DNA from: Jiangella asiatica | GTDB taxonomy: Bacteria; Actinomycetota; Actinomycetes; Jiangellales; Jiangellaceae | Length of the DNA: 64,000 bases | Reading direction: 5' to 3' | NCBI RefSeq assembly: GCF_004349065.1 | Contig: NZ_SMKZ01000002.1 | Coordinates: 208,160-272,159, forward strand | Part shown: positions 9,536 to 17,297 of the stretch, in pieces | Position numbering within the stretch: position 1 is the first letter of the stretch | Layout: each line of letters starts with the position of its first letter | Translations under genes and position numbers: made by a program | The notes under the pieces: generated by a model | Databases searched by the model: none | Told to the model about the DNA's origin: nothing | The model's input: only the letters and a program-made list of their open reading frames with translations

Positions 9536-10488
9536 CGCTGACCGATCTCGCCGTCGACGTCGCGGCCCGGACCGCTGGCTGCCCGGTGACGATCTGGGGC
9601 TTCGGCATCGGCGGTACGCTGTCCGGACTGGTGCGGGCGTCGTCGGCGACCGGGTCGCCGGAGTTCGCGGACCGGGTGGTCGAGCTGGTGCGACCGGCGC
9701 TGTCCGCGCGGGCGGCACCCACGGACCACCTGATACCGGTCGAGGCCCTGCTCGAGCTGAACCGGGCCCGGCCGTCGGTGGCGGTGGGCGCCGCCTGCGA
9801 GCAGTGGGTGGCGACGGTGCTCGGCGCCCCGCGTGGCGGTCGCGGCGGGCCGAGGGTGCACCGGCCGGACCTGGAGCCGTGGTCGTCGACCATCTGGGTC
9901 GACTGCATGCACACCGACGGGCCGGGCCTGGCCGCGCTGGGGCTCGGCGAGGAGGCGGTCGCGTACGCCAGCGAGTACGCCGAGGTCCTGCAGCGCGACG
10001 ACGGGCTGTTCCACCACGGCTACGACGTCGACACCGGCCGCGGCAACGGGGTGGCCTGGGGCCGCGGGCAGGCATGGGCGCTGTTCGGGCTCATGGACAC
10101 CGTGCTGGCCGCGCCGGACGACGCGCTGTCCAAGCGGCTGACCCGGCTGGTCGAGGCGCTGGCCCGGCACGAGGACGCCGGGCGCTGGCACACCGTCGTC
10201 GACGACCCGTCCTCGCCGGTGGAGCACAGCGTGGCCGCCTACGTGGCCTGGGGCGTCGGACGGGCGGTTGCGCACGGCCTGGTGGGCGACGGCCACGGCG
10301 CGATGGCGCACCGGGCGTTCGAGGCGACGCTGGACGTGCTCGACGACGCGGAGCTCGAGGTCTCGGAGGCGACCCCGGTCGGCGACCGGACGAACTACGT
10401 GACCAGGGCCACCGGGGTCTTCCCGTGGGGCCAGGCGCCGGTGCTGCACGCGCTGCTGGACCGGCTGGATGGAGGAACGCACGCATGA
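9532..10488 (+). CDS. GH88/GH105-type unsaturated uronyl hydrolase
   Basis: 318 residues, no signal peptide, so cytosolic. The family removes the 4,5-unsaturated uronic acid that lyases leave at oligosaccharide ends. Landmarks: IWVDCMHTDGPGLA (121-134) corresponds to the WIDTxFMxxPFLA motif carrying the catalytic Asp (here D124); HHGYD (161-165); AWGRGQAWALFGLMD (175-189) is the WGRGNGW signature. Shorter than the usual 350-380 residues, mainly at the N terminus. Its ATG overlaps the stop of the propeller protein, and its stop overlaps the next ATG, so it is part of a tightly coupled block. It implies that a lyase acts upstream, which fits the exported neighbours. GH105 rather than GH88 is tentative. 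Confidence 0.75.
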   Translation: MTLTDLAVDVAARTAGCPVTIWGFGIGGTLSGLVRASSATGSPEFADRVVELVRPALSARAAPTDHLIPVEALLELNRARPSVAVGAACEQWVATVLGAPRGGRGGPRVHRPDLEPWSSTIWVDCMHTDGPGLAALGLGEEAVAYASEYAEVLQRDDGLFHHGYDVDTGRGNGVAWGRGQAWALFGLMDTVLAAPDDALSKRLTRLVEALARHEDAGRWHTVVDDPSSPVEHSVAAYVAWGVGRAVAHGLVGDGHGAMAHRAFEATLDVLDDAELEVSEATPVGDRTNYVTRATGVFPWGQAPVLHALLDRLDGGTHA

Positions 10489-11681
10489 AGGTGACGTCGG
10501 TCGAGACGTTCGTGCTCGGGGCCGCGCCCGAGGAGGTGTACTGGGGCGCCCGCACGTGGAGCGCCACCAGCGGCCGCCCGCTCGTCGAATACCCGCCGGA
10601 GGCGAGGCGCCGCTACGTCTACAGCGACACCATCGACACCGTCCTCGTGCGGGTGGCCACCGCCGATGGCGCGGTCGGCTGGGGCGAGTCGAAGGCACCG
10701 GTCGGGGCGCGGGCGACCGCTGCCATCGTCGACGACCTGCTCGCGCCGCTCGTCGTCGGCACCCGGCTGGACGAGATCACCGCCACCTGGGAGCGCATGT
10801 ACGCCGGGATGCGGGTGCGCGGGCACGACACCGGGTTCTGGCTGGAAGCGCTCGCGGGCGTCGACATCGCGCTGTGGGACGCGTGGGGGCGTACCCTCGG
10901 TCAGCCCCTGTCCGCGCTGCTCGGTGGGCGCTTCCGCGACACCGTGCCGGTCTACGCGTCGGGCGTTCCGGGCGCGCCAGCCGGCTCTGGGGAGGCCGGT
11001 CAGGAGCAGGTGCGGGCGGAGGCTTCCCGGCTGCGCGAGCGGGGCTTCGGCGCGGTCAAGGTGGCGATCGGCGTGGCGCCCGCCGACGACGTCGCGTCCG
11101 TCGGCACCGTGCGGTCGGTGTTCGGTCCGGACGCTTCGGTGTTCGCCGACGCCGCCGGCCAGTACGAGCTGCCCCAGGCGCTGCGGGTCGGCCGGGCGCT
11201 GGCCGAGCTCGACGCGGGGTTCTTCGAGATGCCGCTGCCGCCGGAGGACATCGACGGGTACGCCCGGCTGGCGGCGGCACTGGACCTGCCGCTGGCCCTG
11301 GACAGCCTGGCCACCCGGCACCGGGCGCTGCAGTTCCTGCGCACCGGCGGCCTGCACGTACTGCAGCCCGACGTCTGCCGGGCGGGCGGCATCACCGAGA
11401 CGATGCGCATCGCCGCCCTCGCCGACGCGTTCGGCGCCCAGGCCACGCCGCACGTCAGCATCGGCTCGCCCATCCACGTCGCCGCCAGCGTTCAGTGCGC
11501 CGCGGCGATGCCCAACTTCTCGATCATGGAGTTCTGGGTGGGTACGAACCCGCTGGCCGTGATCGCCCCGGATGCGCTGGCGCCGTCCGGTTCCGCGATC
11601 ACCGTCCCCACCGGGCCCGGTCTCGGCGTCACCGTCGACGAGTCGGCCGTGCGCACCCTCGCCGCCACCTCTTCCAAATGA
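10485..11681 (+). CDS. enolase-superfamily (mandelate racemase-like) sugar-acid dehydratase
   Basis: 398 residues, ATGA overlap with the preceding gene. Enolase-superfamily landmarks: candidate metal ligands D222 (FADAAG), E248 (FFEMPLPPE) and D273 (LALDSLA); the His-Asp dyad D296 (LQPDVCRAGGI) and H323 (TPHVSIGS); E349 (IMEFW). The second-strand base motif reads KVA (K192, A194) instead of the usual KxK, so only one of the two lysines is kept; this is seen in subgroups acting as acid-sugar dehydratases. In context it would dehydrate an aldonic or uronic acid derivative released by the cluster (for instance rhamnonate or a deoxy-uronate), but the substrate is not determinable. The TGA stop lies inside a palindromic repeat. 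Confidence 0.7.
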   Translation: MKVTSVETFVLGAAPEEVYWGARTWSATSGRPLVEYPPEARRRYVYSDTIDTVLVRVATADGAVGWGESKAPVGARATAAIVDDLLAPLVVGTRLDEITATWERMYAGMRVRGHDTGFWLEALAGVDIALWDAWGRTLGQPLSALLGGRFRDTVPVYASGVPGAPAGSGEAGQEQVRAEASRLRERGFGAVKVAIGVAPADDVASVGTVRSVFGPDASVFADAAGQYELPQALRVGRALAELDAGFFEMPLPPEDIDGYARLAAALDLPLALDSLATRHRALQFLRTGGLHVLQPDVCRAGGITETMRIAALADAFGAQATPHVSIGSPIHVAASVQCAAAMPNFSIMEFWVGTNPLAVIAPDALAPSGSAITVPTGPGLGVTVDESAVRTLAATSSK

Positions 11682-11757
11682 TCACGTTCAGCACGAAATC
11701 TCGTGTCGCACCATGCTTGCAAGCCTGGTGACGCGCGTGAAGTCCTGGTGACGGATG
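11676..11757. repeat. TGATCA palindromic repeat, copy A (one arm lost)
   Basis: Bases 11676-11700 are identical to the reverse complement of 24250-24274 (25 of 25). The interior CACCATGCTTGCAAGCCTGGTG at 11709-11730, and the following GAAGTCCTGGTGA, match the interiors of the copies at 14757 and 24183. No right arm pairs with the left arm here, so this copy is degenerate. It lies between convergent genes and its first TGA is the stop codon of the dehydratase gene. Confidence 0.7.
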
Positions 11758-11824
11758 CCAGCGTGTGGCGCCGCTCGACAGACGGCGATCCGTGCTACTG
11801 AGACCGGCGTGACCGCGGCGGGTG

Positions 11825-13426
11825 TCAGGCGCGGAGGTTGATCAGCGTCGGGCCGGTGCGAGTGCCGTCGGAGCGGGACAGCGCGACGACGCAGTGGCCG
11901 GCCGGGATGCGGGTGACGATGTCGGACACCGTCCACCGGGGGCGTTCGACGCGGCGCAGGCTGGTGCCCTTGGTGGTGCCCCAGTTGCGGGTCTCGCCGT
12001 CGGAGCGGTTCCAGCCGCCGCGGCTGTCGCGGGAGCTGCCGGTGGTACGGGCCAGGCCGACCGCCTCGCCCTGGCTGTAGCTGATCTCGGAGACCCAGTG
12101 ATCGCCGAACCAGTCGGAGAAGACCTTCGCGTCGACGGGATCGATGCCTCCGAACACGGCCTTGCAGCCGACGGAGCCGAACACCGTCGCCCGGACCTGG
12201 ACGGGAAAGTCGCTGATGGTCTGGGCGAGCAGGATCAGCCCGGCGTTGTTGGAGCGCAGCTTCTGCACGCCGCGAGCGACGTAGTCGTCGACGAAGCGGC
12301 CGGCCTCGTCGATGGCCAGCGCCTTGAAGATGCCCCGGTTGGTGTCGGGAGCGGACGTGACCTGCACAAACTGCGACACCACCAGCCTGGCGAGGATGCG
12401 GGTGGCGTCGGGGAACTCCGCCTCCGGCAGCGAGACCCGGACCCGGGTCGGCCGGTTGATGTCGTGCATGCGGAAGGTGTTGTCGCGGTCGAACAGCTCC
12501 ATCAGCCGCGGCCGGGCCAGCAGCTGGAACCGCTCGACCAGGGACGCGGCGGGATCGGCGTTGCGGGCTTGCTGGTCGCGGCGGCTGTCCAGCAGCGCTT
12601 TGGCCTCCTTGCCATCCGGGCCGCGCAGGTTGGCCTTGACCTGGTCGGTCATGCCTTGCTCGGAGCGCAGCAGCGCGAGCATCTCGCGGATCTTCGGCCA
12701 TCGGCCGAACGCGAGGTGGAACGGCGCCAGACAGGCGTAGAGCGCGTTGCGCGAGCCGTCCATGAAGTAGGCCATGTCGTCGGTGACGTACGGCGGCAGC
12801 ATCGCGCTGGCCAGCCGGTCGGCCGCGGTGTCGGGGTGGTTGGTGCCGCCGTACAGGTCGAACCCGGTGGTCGGGTTGAGGGGGTCGATGGTGACATCGA
12901 ACCAGCCGTCGTAGGCGAAGTCGTCGCCCTTGGGATCGACGACGACGACGCTGGCCTGCTGCGCGAGCGCCGACAGCGACAGGTGCTCGACGAGCGGCAA
13001 CGCGAAGCTGCGCGTCTTGCCCGACCCTGGCGGGCCGATGACCAGCAGTGACGTGCGCAGGACGTCCTGGTCGATGCCGAAGTCGGTGGTGACGACGGTG
13101 TCGGCGTGCGGGTCCTGGACGGTGCGGCCGATGCGCACCTGACCGGCGGCGAGGTTGTGCCGGGCCAGCCGCGGCACCGGGAGGTCGTGCAGGGCGGACG
13201 GGTGAGCCAGCGCCGACGGGCCGTAGCGGACGATCTCGTCGGCCAGCTGTGCCGTGGCGGTTGGATCGCCGGAGCGGGTTTCGATGGCGCCGACGATACG
13301 GGCGGTGTCGACGTCGGACAGCCGGCCGTCCTGGGTGAGTCGGTCCAGCGCGACAGCCGCGTCGGGGTGGTCCGCGCGCAGGGACTCCCAGGGCGTCGCG
13401 CGCTGCCGCCGTCTGCCGAGCATCAT
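11825..13426 (-). CDS. conjugation-coupling-like (VirD4/TraG-type) P-loop ATPase
   Basis: 533 residues. The start ATG at 13426 overlaps the stop of the upstream metalloprotease gene (ATGA). Walker A is GPPGSGKTRSFALP (131-144); VVVVDPKGDDFAYDG (161-175) is the strand and loop typical of VirD4/TraG coupling proteins; the Walker B motif is ALAIDEAGRFVDDY near residue 375; LILLAQTISDFPVQV resembles the sensor/TraG QSxxQ region. No N-terminal membrane helices are visible, unlike canonical coupling proteins. Family role: hexameric ATPase moving DNA or protein through a secretion channel. No relaxase or type IV channel gene lies nearby, so its partner here may be the adjacent membrane protease. Function is inferred by family only. 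Confidence 0.7.
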   Translation of the reverse strand: MMLGRRRQRATPWESLRADHPDAAVALDRLTQDGRLSDVDTARIVGAIETRSGDPTATAQLADEIVRYGPSALAHPSALHDLPVPRLARHNLAAGQVRIGRTVQDPHADTVVTTDFGIDQDVLRTSLLVIGPPGSGKTRSFALPLVEHLSLSALAQQASVVVVDPKGDDFAYDGWFDVTIDPLNPTTGFDLYGGTNHPDTAADRLASAMLPPYVTDDMAYFMDGSRNALYACLAPFHLAFGRWPKIREMLALLRSEQGMTDQVKANLRGPDGKEAKALLDSRRDQQARNADPAASLVERFQLLARPRLMELFDRDNTFRMHDINRPTRVRVSLPEAEFPDATRILARLVVSQFVQVTSAPDTNRGIFKALAIDEAGRFVDDYVARGVQKLRSNNAGLILLAQTISDFPVQVRATVFGSVGCKAVFGGIDPVDAKVFSDWFGDHWVSEISYSQGEAVGLARTTGSSRDSRGGWNRSDGETRNWGTTKGTSLRRVERPRWTVSDIVTRIPAGHCVVALSRSDGTRTGPTLINLRA

Positions 13427-14547
13427 GCGTTCTTCCTCAGGTAGGAGTCGAGCTTCTTGATGCGGGCCGCGAGCGCCGGGTGGGTGCTGAACAGCCGGAC
13501 CCGCAGCACCGCGGTGCGGCGGTCGTCGTCGACACCCTGGCGCAGCCAGTCCTCGAAGACCTCGATGAGTGCGTGGCCGTACCCGAGCTCGGCGGCGACG
13601 CGGTCCGCGCGGAACTCGCTGCGCCGGGCCAGCCATGGCAGCAGCAGCGGTGACAGCACCACCACCAGCACCGTCGGCGGCGCCCATGCCTGCCCTGACT
13701 CGACCGCGGTGATCATGAGCATGACCAGGAAGAACGCCACGAACGCCAGCAGCGACCAGGTGATGACCCGGGCGATGAACGCGGCCAGCCCGGGCATCTT
13801 CGCCACGACCGCGAAGATGACCGAGAACACGCTGACCACCAGTCGCAGCACCATCCGCAGCGAGCGGGTGAGCAGCCGCGCCGGCACGGAGTACCAGTAC
13901 GCCAGCAGGTTGCTCCACGGGTGCCCGCCCAAATGATGGCCCAGCTCGTGGCACAGCACCGCGGCCAGGTGGTGGTGCGGCATGGCGTCGAGGGTCTTGC
14001 GGGTGACGGTGACGATGTGCCCGGACGTGGCGTAGGCGTTGAGCGCGTCGCTGTCCTCGATGAACAGCTGGTAGCGCGCCCCGTCGCGGCCGGCGGCGTC
14101 GGTGACCTCGCGCCAGGCGTGATCCAGCCGCTCGCGCTCGCTGGGCGTGGGCCGGCGGGCCCGGAAGAAGTACCGCGCCAGCATGACCTCGACCGGGCGG
14201 TAGAAAATGAGGGCGCCGCTGAGCAGCCACAGCACCATGACGAGGATGGGCACGACGGAGAGGTTGCCGACCAGCGACCCGACGCCCAGACCGACCAGGC
14301 CGACGACGGTGAGGCTGAAGAGGAACCACGGCAGTGCCAGGACCAGCGACGCCCAGGTCGAGAGGTCGACGGTGCGCCGGTGCCGCATCGGTCGCGGCGT
14401 GGTGGCCTCGCTGGAGAACCGGCGCCGGAAGGCGCCCGGGGCCGCCGTCATCGCCTCCGGGTCGTCGAACCCCCCGGGTGGGCCGGTGGGCCGCGCCCGC
14501 GAAGAAGCGCCGGGTGGGCTGGTCCCGGCCTGTCGCTGGTCGCTCAT
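13423..14547 (-). CDS. M48 family membrane zinc metalloprotease
   Basis: 374 residues starting at the ATG preceded by GGAGG (an ATG 60 bases upstream is also possible). After a polar N terminus (1-60) there are two membrane segments (about 66-90 and 97-117). A cytosolic part follows with the zinc motif CHELGHHLGGH (H200, E201, H204), then further hydrophobic segments (about 230-250, 262-284, 288-305). The third ligand region is EFRADRVAAELG (E311), and STHP (354-357) is the family's conserved C-terminal motif. HtpX/Ste24-like proteases of this type cut membrane or misfolded proteins. Coupled by overlap to the ATPase gene downstream. Confidence 0.85.
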   Translation of the reverse strand: MSDQRQAGTSPPGASSRARPTGPPGGFDDPEAMTAAPGAFRRRFSSEATTPRPMRHRRTVDLSTWASLVLALPWFLFSLTVVGLVGLGVGSLVGNLSVVPILVMVLWLLSGALIFYRPVEVMLARYFFRARRPTPSERERLDHAWREVTDAAGRDGARYQLFIEDSDALNAYATSGHIVTVTRKTLDAMPHHHLAAVLCHELGHHLGGHPWSNLLAYWYSVPARLLTRSLRMVLRLVVSVFSVIFAVVAKMPGLAAFIARVITWSLLAFVAFFLVMLMITAVESGQAWAPPTVLVVVLSPLLLPWLARRSEFRADRVAAELGYGHALIEVFEDWLRQGVDDDRRTAVLRVRLFSTHPALAARIKKLDSYLRKNA

Positions 14548-14756
14548 CGCCGCCTCCGATGGAGCTACTGATCTTCGATTGAAGCTGCCGACATGACCGC
14601 CGTGCAACCGTGAAAGTCACAATATGGCCCGCCGGTGACACTCGTCGCCCGAATCGTTCCGGTCCGTACCACCCGCCGAATGCCCGCGAGCGGGGCGGCG
14701 CGGGGCGCGCGATCGACGGCGGGGGTGTGGGTCGGGCTCGCGTTCGCCGCGCCTCG
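14548..14756. other. intergenic region between divergent genes
   Basis: The divergent gap runs to 14951 in total. Its left half should hold the promoter of the metalloprotease/ATPase pair; I see no clear -10/-35 pair and no open frame with a ribosome binding site. The right half is occupied by palindromic repeat copy B. Confidence 0.4.
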
Positions 14757-14864
14757 TGATCATCAACGATTCGCGACATAACGAGGATTGTGTGTGCTCC
14801 ACCGTGCTTGCATGCCTGGTGGAGCGCGAGAACTCCTGGTGATGTCGCGGATCGTTGATGATCA
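14757..14864. repeat. TGATCA palindromic repeat, copy B
   Basis: Arms 14757-14779 and 14842-14864 are 23 bases each with one mismatch, starting TGATCATCAACGATT. Inside is a second hairpin with perfect 7-base arms (CTCCACC at 14797-14803, GGTGGAG at 14818-14824) around GTGCTTGCATGCCT. The interior is shared with copies A and C. It lies between divergently transcribed genes, where no transcript is expected to end, so a simple terminator role does not explain it. Confidence 0.8.
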
Positions 14865-14951
14865 GCCAGCACCCTGGCACGCCGAGTCGTCGCGCTGCCG
14901 GGAAGGGCCACTTCGGCCATGATCGACGGGAGAGGTGCGTAGGGTCGAGAC

Positions 14952-16391
14952 GTGACCGAGATCCATGACCTGACCGCGCTGGAGCTCGCCGCGGCGGTGC
15001 GCAAGCGCGAGGTGTCGCCCACCGAGGTGCTCGACCACACGCTGGCCCGCGCGGAGCGCCTGGACCCCGTCGTCGGAGCCTTCGTCACCACCACCCCGGA
15101 GCTGGCCCGTGAGCAGGCCGTCGAGGCTGAGCACGCCCTGGTCAGGCCCGACGACGACCTTCCGCCGTTCCTCGGGGTCCCGTGCCCGGTCAAGGACCTG
15201 GCGATGGTGGCCGGGGTGCCGTTCCGGGCCGGGAGCGCGGCTCTCGGTGAGGTCGTGGCGCCGGCCGACGACGGCGTCGTCACGCTGCTGCACGGGGCCG
15301 GGACCCTCATGGTCGGCAAGACCAACACGCCGGAGTTCGGGCTGCCGCCGTACACGGAGTCCGACATCGCGCCGCCGGCCCGGACCCCGTGGGACGTCGG
15401 CCGGTCCGCGGGCGGCTCCAGCGGCGGCGCGGCCGCGGCGGTGGCGGCCGGCATCGTCCCGGTGGCGCACGGCAGCGACGGCGGCGGCTCGATCCGCATA
15501 CCCGCCAGCGCCTGCGGGCTCGTCGGCCTCAAGTCCACCCGCGGCCGGGTCAGCCCTGGTCCGTACCGTGCCGAAGGCGCCGGGCTCGCGCTGGAGGGAG
15601 TGCTCACCCGCGACGTGCGCGACACCGCGGCGTTCCTCGACGTGCTGGCACATCCCTGGCCGGGTGACGCGTACGTGCTGGCCAGGCCGGCCGGCCGATT
15701 CCTCGACGCGTGCGAGCGCCCGCCCGGCCGGCTGACCGTGGGGCTGCTGACCCAGCCGGTGATCTCCGCCGAGGCGGCCGTCGACGGCGGCGTCCTCGCG
15801 GCCGTGGTCCGCACCGCCCGGCTGGTGGAGGATCTCGGGCACGCCGTCGAGCCGGCGCCGGTGCCGTTCGAGCCGGAGCGCTGGGACTCCTTCGAGGCCA
15901 TCTGGTCGGTGTCGAGCCTGAGCGCACCGGTCCCGGAGGAGAACGAGCACCTGTTGGTGCCGTTGACCAGGTGGTTGCGCGAGAAGGGCCGCGCGGTGAG
16001 CGGGCTGGAGTACGCGACCGCGATCCGTCTGATCCAGCTGACGACGCGCGAAGCCGCAGCCACCTGGACCGGCTACGACGTGATCCTCGCGCCGACGCTG
16101 GCCCAGCCACCGGCGCCGGTCGGCTCGCAGCGCATCGACTCCGACCCGGCCGCGGACTTCGCCGCTCAGATGGCGTTCACGCCGTGGACCAGTGTCTGGA
16201 ACCTGACCGGCTGGCCGGCCATCAGCCTGCCGTTGGAGGAGACGGTCGTCGACGGTGTCACGCTCCCGGTCGGCGTCATGCTGGGTGGCCGGCACGGCGC
16301 GGAGGAGACGCTGCTGTCGTTGGCGGCCCAGCTGGAGGCGGCCCGGCCGTGGCGCGACCGCAGGCCGCCGGTCTGGAGCGGCACATGGTGA
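14952..16391 (+). CDS. amidase signature family hydrolase
   Basis: 479 residues from GTG. Amidase signature enzymes hydrolyse C-N amide bonds with a Ser-cisSer-Lys triad. All three are visible: K81 in PVKDLAMV, S156 in GRSAGGSSGG and the nucleophile S180 in GSDGGGSIRIPAS, 24 residues after the cis-Ser as usual. Length fits the family (450-500). No signal peptide; cytosolic. The substrate cannot be told from sequence; it is not obviously GatA, since no gatB/gatC lies nearby. The stop overlaps the start of the oxidoreductase gene, so the two are probably co-translated. Confidence 0.85.
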   Translation: MTEIHDLTALELAAAVRKREVSPTEVLDHTLARAERLDPVVGAFVTTTPELAREQAVEAEHALVRPDDDLPPFLGVPCPVKDLAMVAGVPFRAGSAALGEVVAPADDGVVTLLHGAGTLMVGKTNTPEFGLPPYTESDIAPPARTPWDVGRSAGGSSGGAAAAVAAGIVPVAHGSDGGGSIRIPASACGLVGLKSTRGRVSPGPYRAEGAGLALEGVLTRDVRDTAAFLDVLAHPWPGDAYVLARPAGRFLDACERPPGRLTVGLLTQPVISAEAAVDGGVLAAVVRTARLVEDLGHAVEPAPVPFEPERWDSFEAIWSVSSLSAPVPEENEHLLVPLTRWLREKGRAVSGLEYATAIRLIQLTTREAAATWTGYDVILAPTLAQPPAPVGSQRIDSDPAADFAAQMAFTPWTSVWNLTGWPAISLPLEETVVDGVTLPVGVMLGGRHGAEETLLSLAAQLEAARPWRDRRPPVWSGTW

Positions 16392-17245
16392 CCTTCGGCT
16401 ACTTCCTGGTACCGAACGCCGCCGACCCGCTGCTGGACACCGCACGCGAGGTCGAGCGGCTCGGCCTGGACTGGGTGGGCATCCAGGATCACCCGTACCA
16501 GCGTCGCTACGTCGACACGTTCGCGCTGATGAGCGCGGTGCTGGCGGCCACGTCCACGCTGCGGGTGTTCCCCGAGGTGGCGTGCGTGCCGCTGCGTCCT
16601 GCCGGTGTGCTGGCCAAGACGGCGGCCTCCCTGGACGTGTTGTCTGGCGGCCGGTTCGAGCTGGGCCTGGGTGCCGGCGCGTTCTGGGACGCCATCGAGG
16701 GCTATGGCGGCGAGCGACGGACGCCGAGGCAGGCGCTGGACCAGCTGGCCGAGGCGATCGAGGTCATCAGGCTGGTCTGGAGCGGCGATCGCGGGCTGCG
16801 GTTCGAGGGGGAGTACTACCACCTGCGCGGCGTGCACTCCGGCCCGCTGCCGGTGCACGACCTGGGCATCTGGCTGGGCGCCTACGGTCCGCGCGCGCTG
16901 CGCCTCACCGGCCGGGTCGCCGACGGCTGGGTGCCGTCGCTGAGCGCGGACGTGCTGGCCCGGCTGCCCGAGCTCAACGACCGCGTCGACGCCGGGGCGG
17001 CGGAGGCCGGACGGGACCCGTCGGCGGTGCGCCGGGTGTTCAGCCTCGGCGGCACCATCACCGACGGTGAGTCGGGCGGGTTCCTGGCCGGGCCGGCGAC
17101 GCAGTGGGCCGACGAGCTGGCCATGCTCGTCACCGAGCACCGCGCCGACGTGCTGGTGTTCGGCGGCAGGCCCGGCGACCAACTGCGCCGGTTCGCGACG
17201 GAGGTCGTCCCCGCCGTCCGCGCCGTCCTCGCGCCGCACCCATGA
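16385..17245 (+). CDS. LLM-class (probably F420-dependent) oxidoreductase
   Basis: 286 residues; ATG at 16385 overlaps the amidase stop by 7 bases (GTG at 16388 is an alternative with a 4-base overlap). Luciferase-like TIM-barrel features: N-terminal strand FGYFLVPNAADPLL, DWVGIQDHPYQRRY, AATSTLRVFPEV, LDVLSGGRFELGLGAGAFW, and GIWLGAYGPRALRLTGRVADG near the C terminus, typical of actinobacterial F420-dependent members. It would use F420 or FMN to oxidise or reduce a small molecule; linkage with the amidase suggests degradation of an amide compound, which is inference. Its TGA stop lies inside the left arm of a palindrome. Confidence 0.8.
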   Translation: MVTFGYFLVPNAADPLLDTAREVERLGLDWVGIQDHPYQRRYVDTFALMSAVLAATSTLRVFPEVACVPLRPAGVLAKTAASLDVLSGGRFELGLGAGAFWDAIEGYGGERRTPRQALDQLAEAIEVIRLVWSGDRGLRFEGEYYHLRGVHSGPLPVHDLGIWLGAYGPRALRLTGRVADGWVPSLSADVLARLPELNDRVDAGAAEAGRDPSAVRRVFSLGGTITDGESGGFLAGPATQWADELAMLVTEHRADVLVFGGRPGDQLRRFATEVVPAVRAVLAPHP

Positions 17246-17297
17246 TCATCAACGATTTCGGGTGTCATAGCCCTCGGAATCGTTGATGATCATGGGT
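17238..17297. terminator. convergent-gene palindrome carrying both stop codons (copy D)
   Basis: Perfect 20-base arms at 17238-17257 and 17278-17297, beginning ACCCATGATCATCAACG, with a 20-base loop that contains a further GGG/CCC pairing. The TGA of the + strand oxidoreductase and the TGA of the - strand IclR gene both come from the TGATCA parts of the arms. A bidirectional terminator is the simplest reading; there is no U-tract. The outer arm sequence TGATCATCAACGATT is shared with copy B. Confidence 0.75.

Noticed and set aside
13934..14571. + strand frame opposite the M48 protease
   Set aside because: Composition is antisense-like and the HELGHH motif supports the minus-strand gene.
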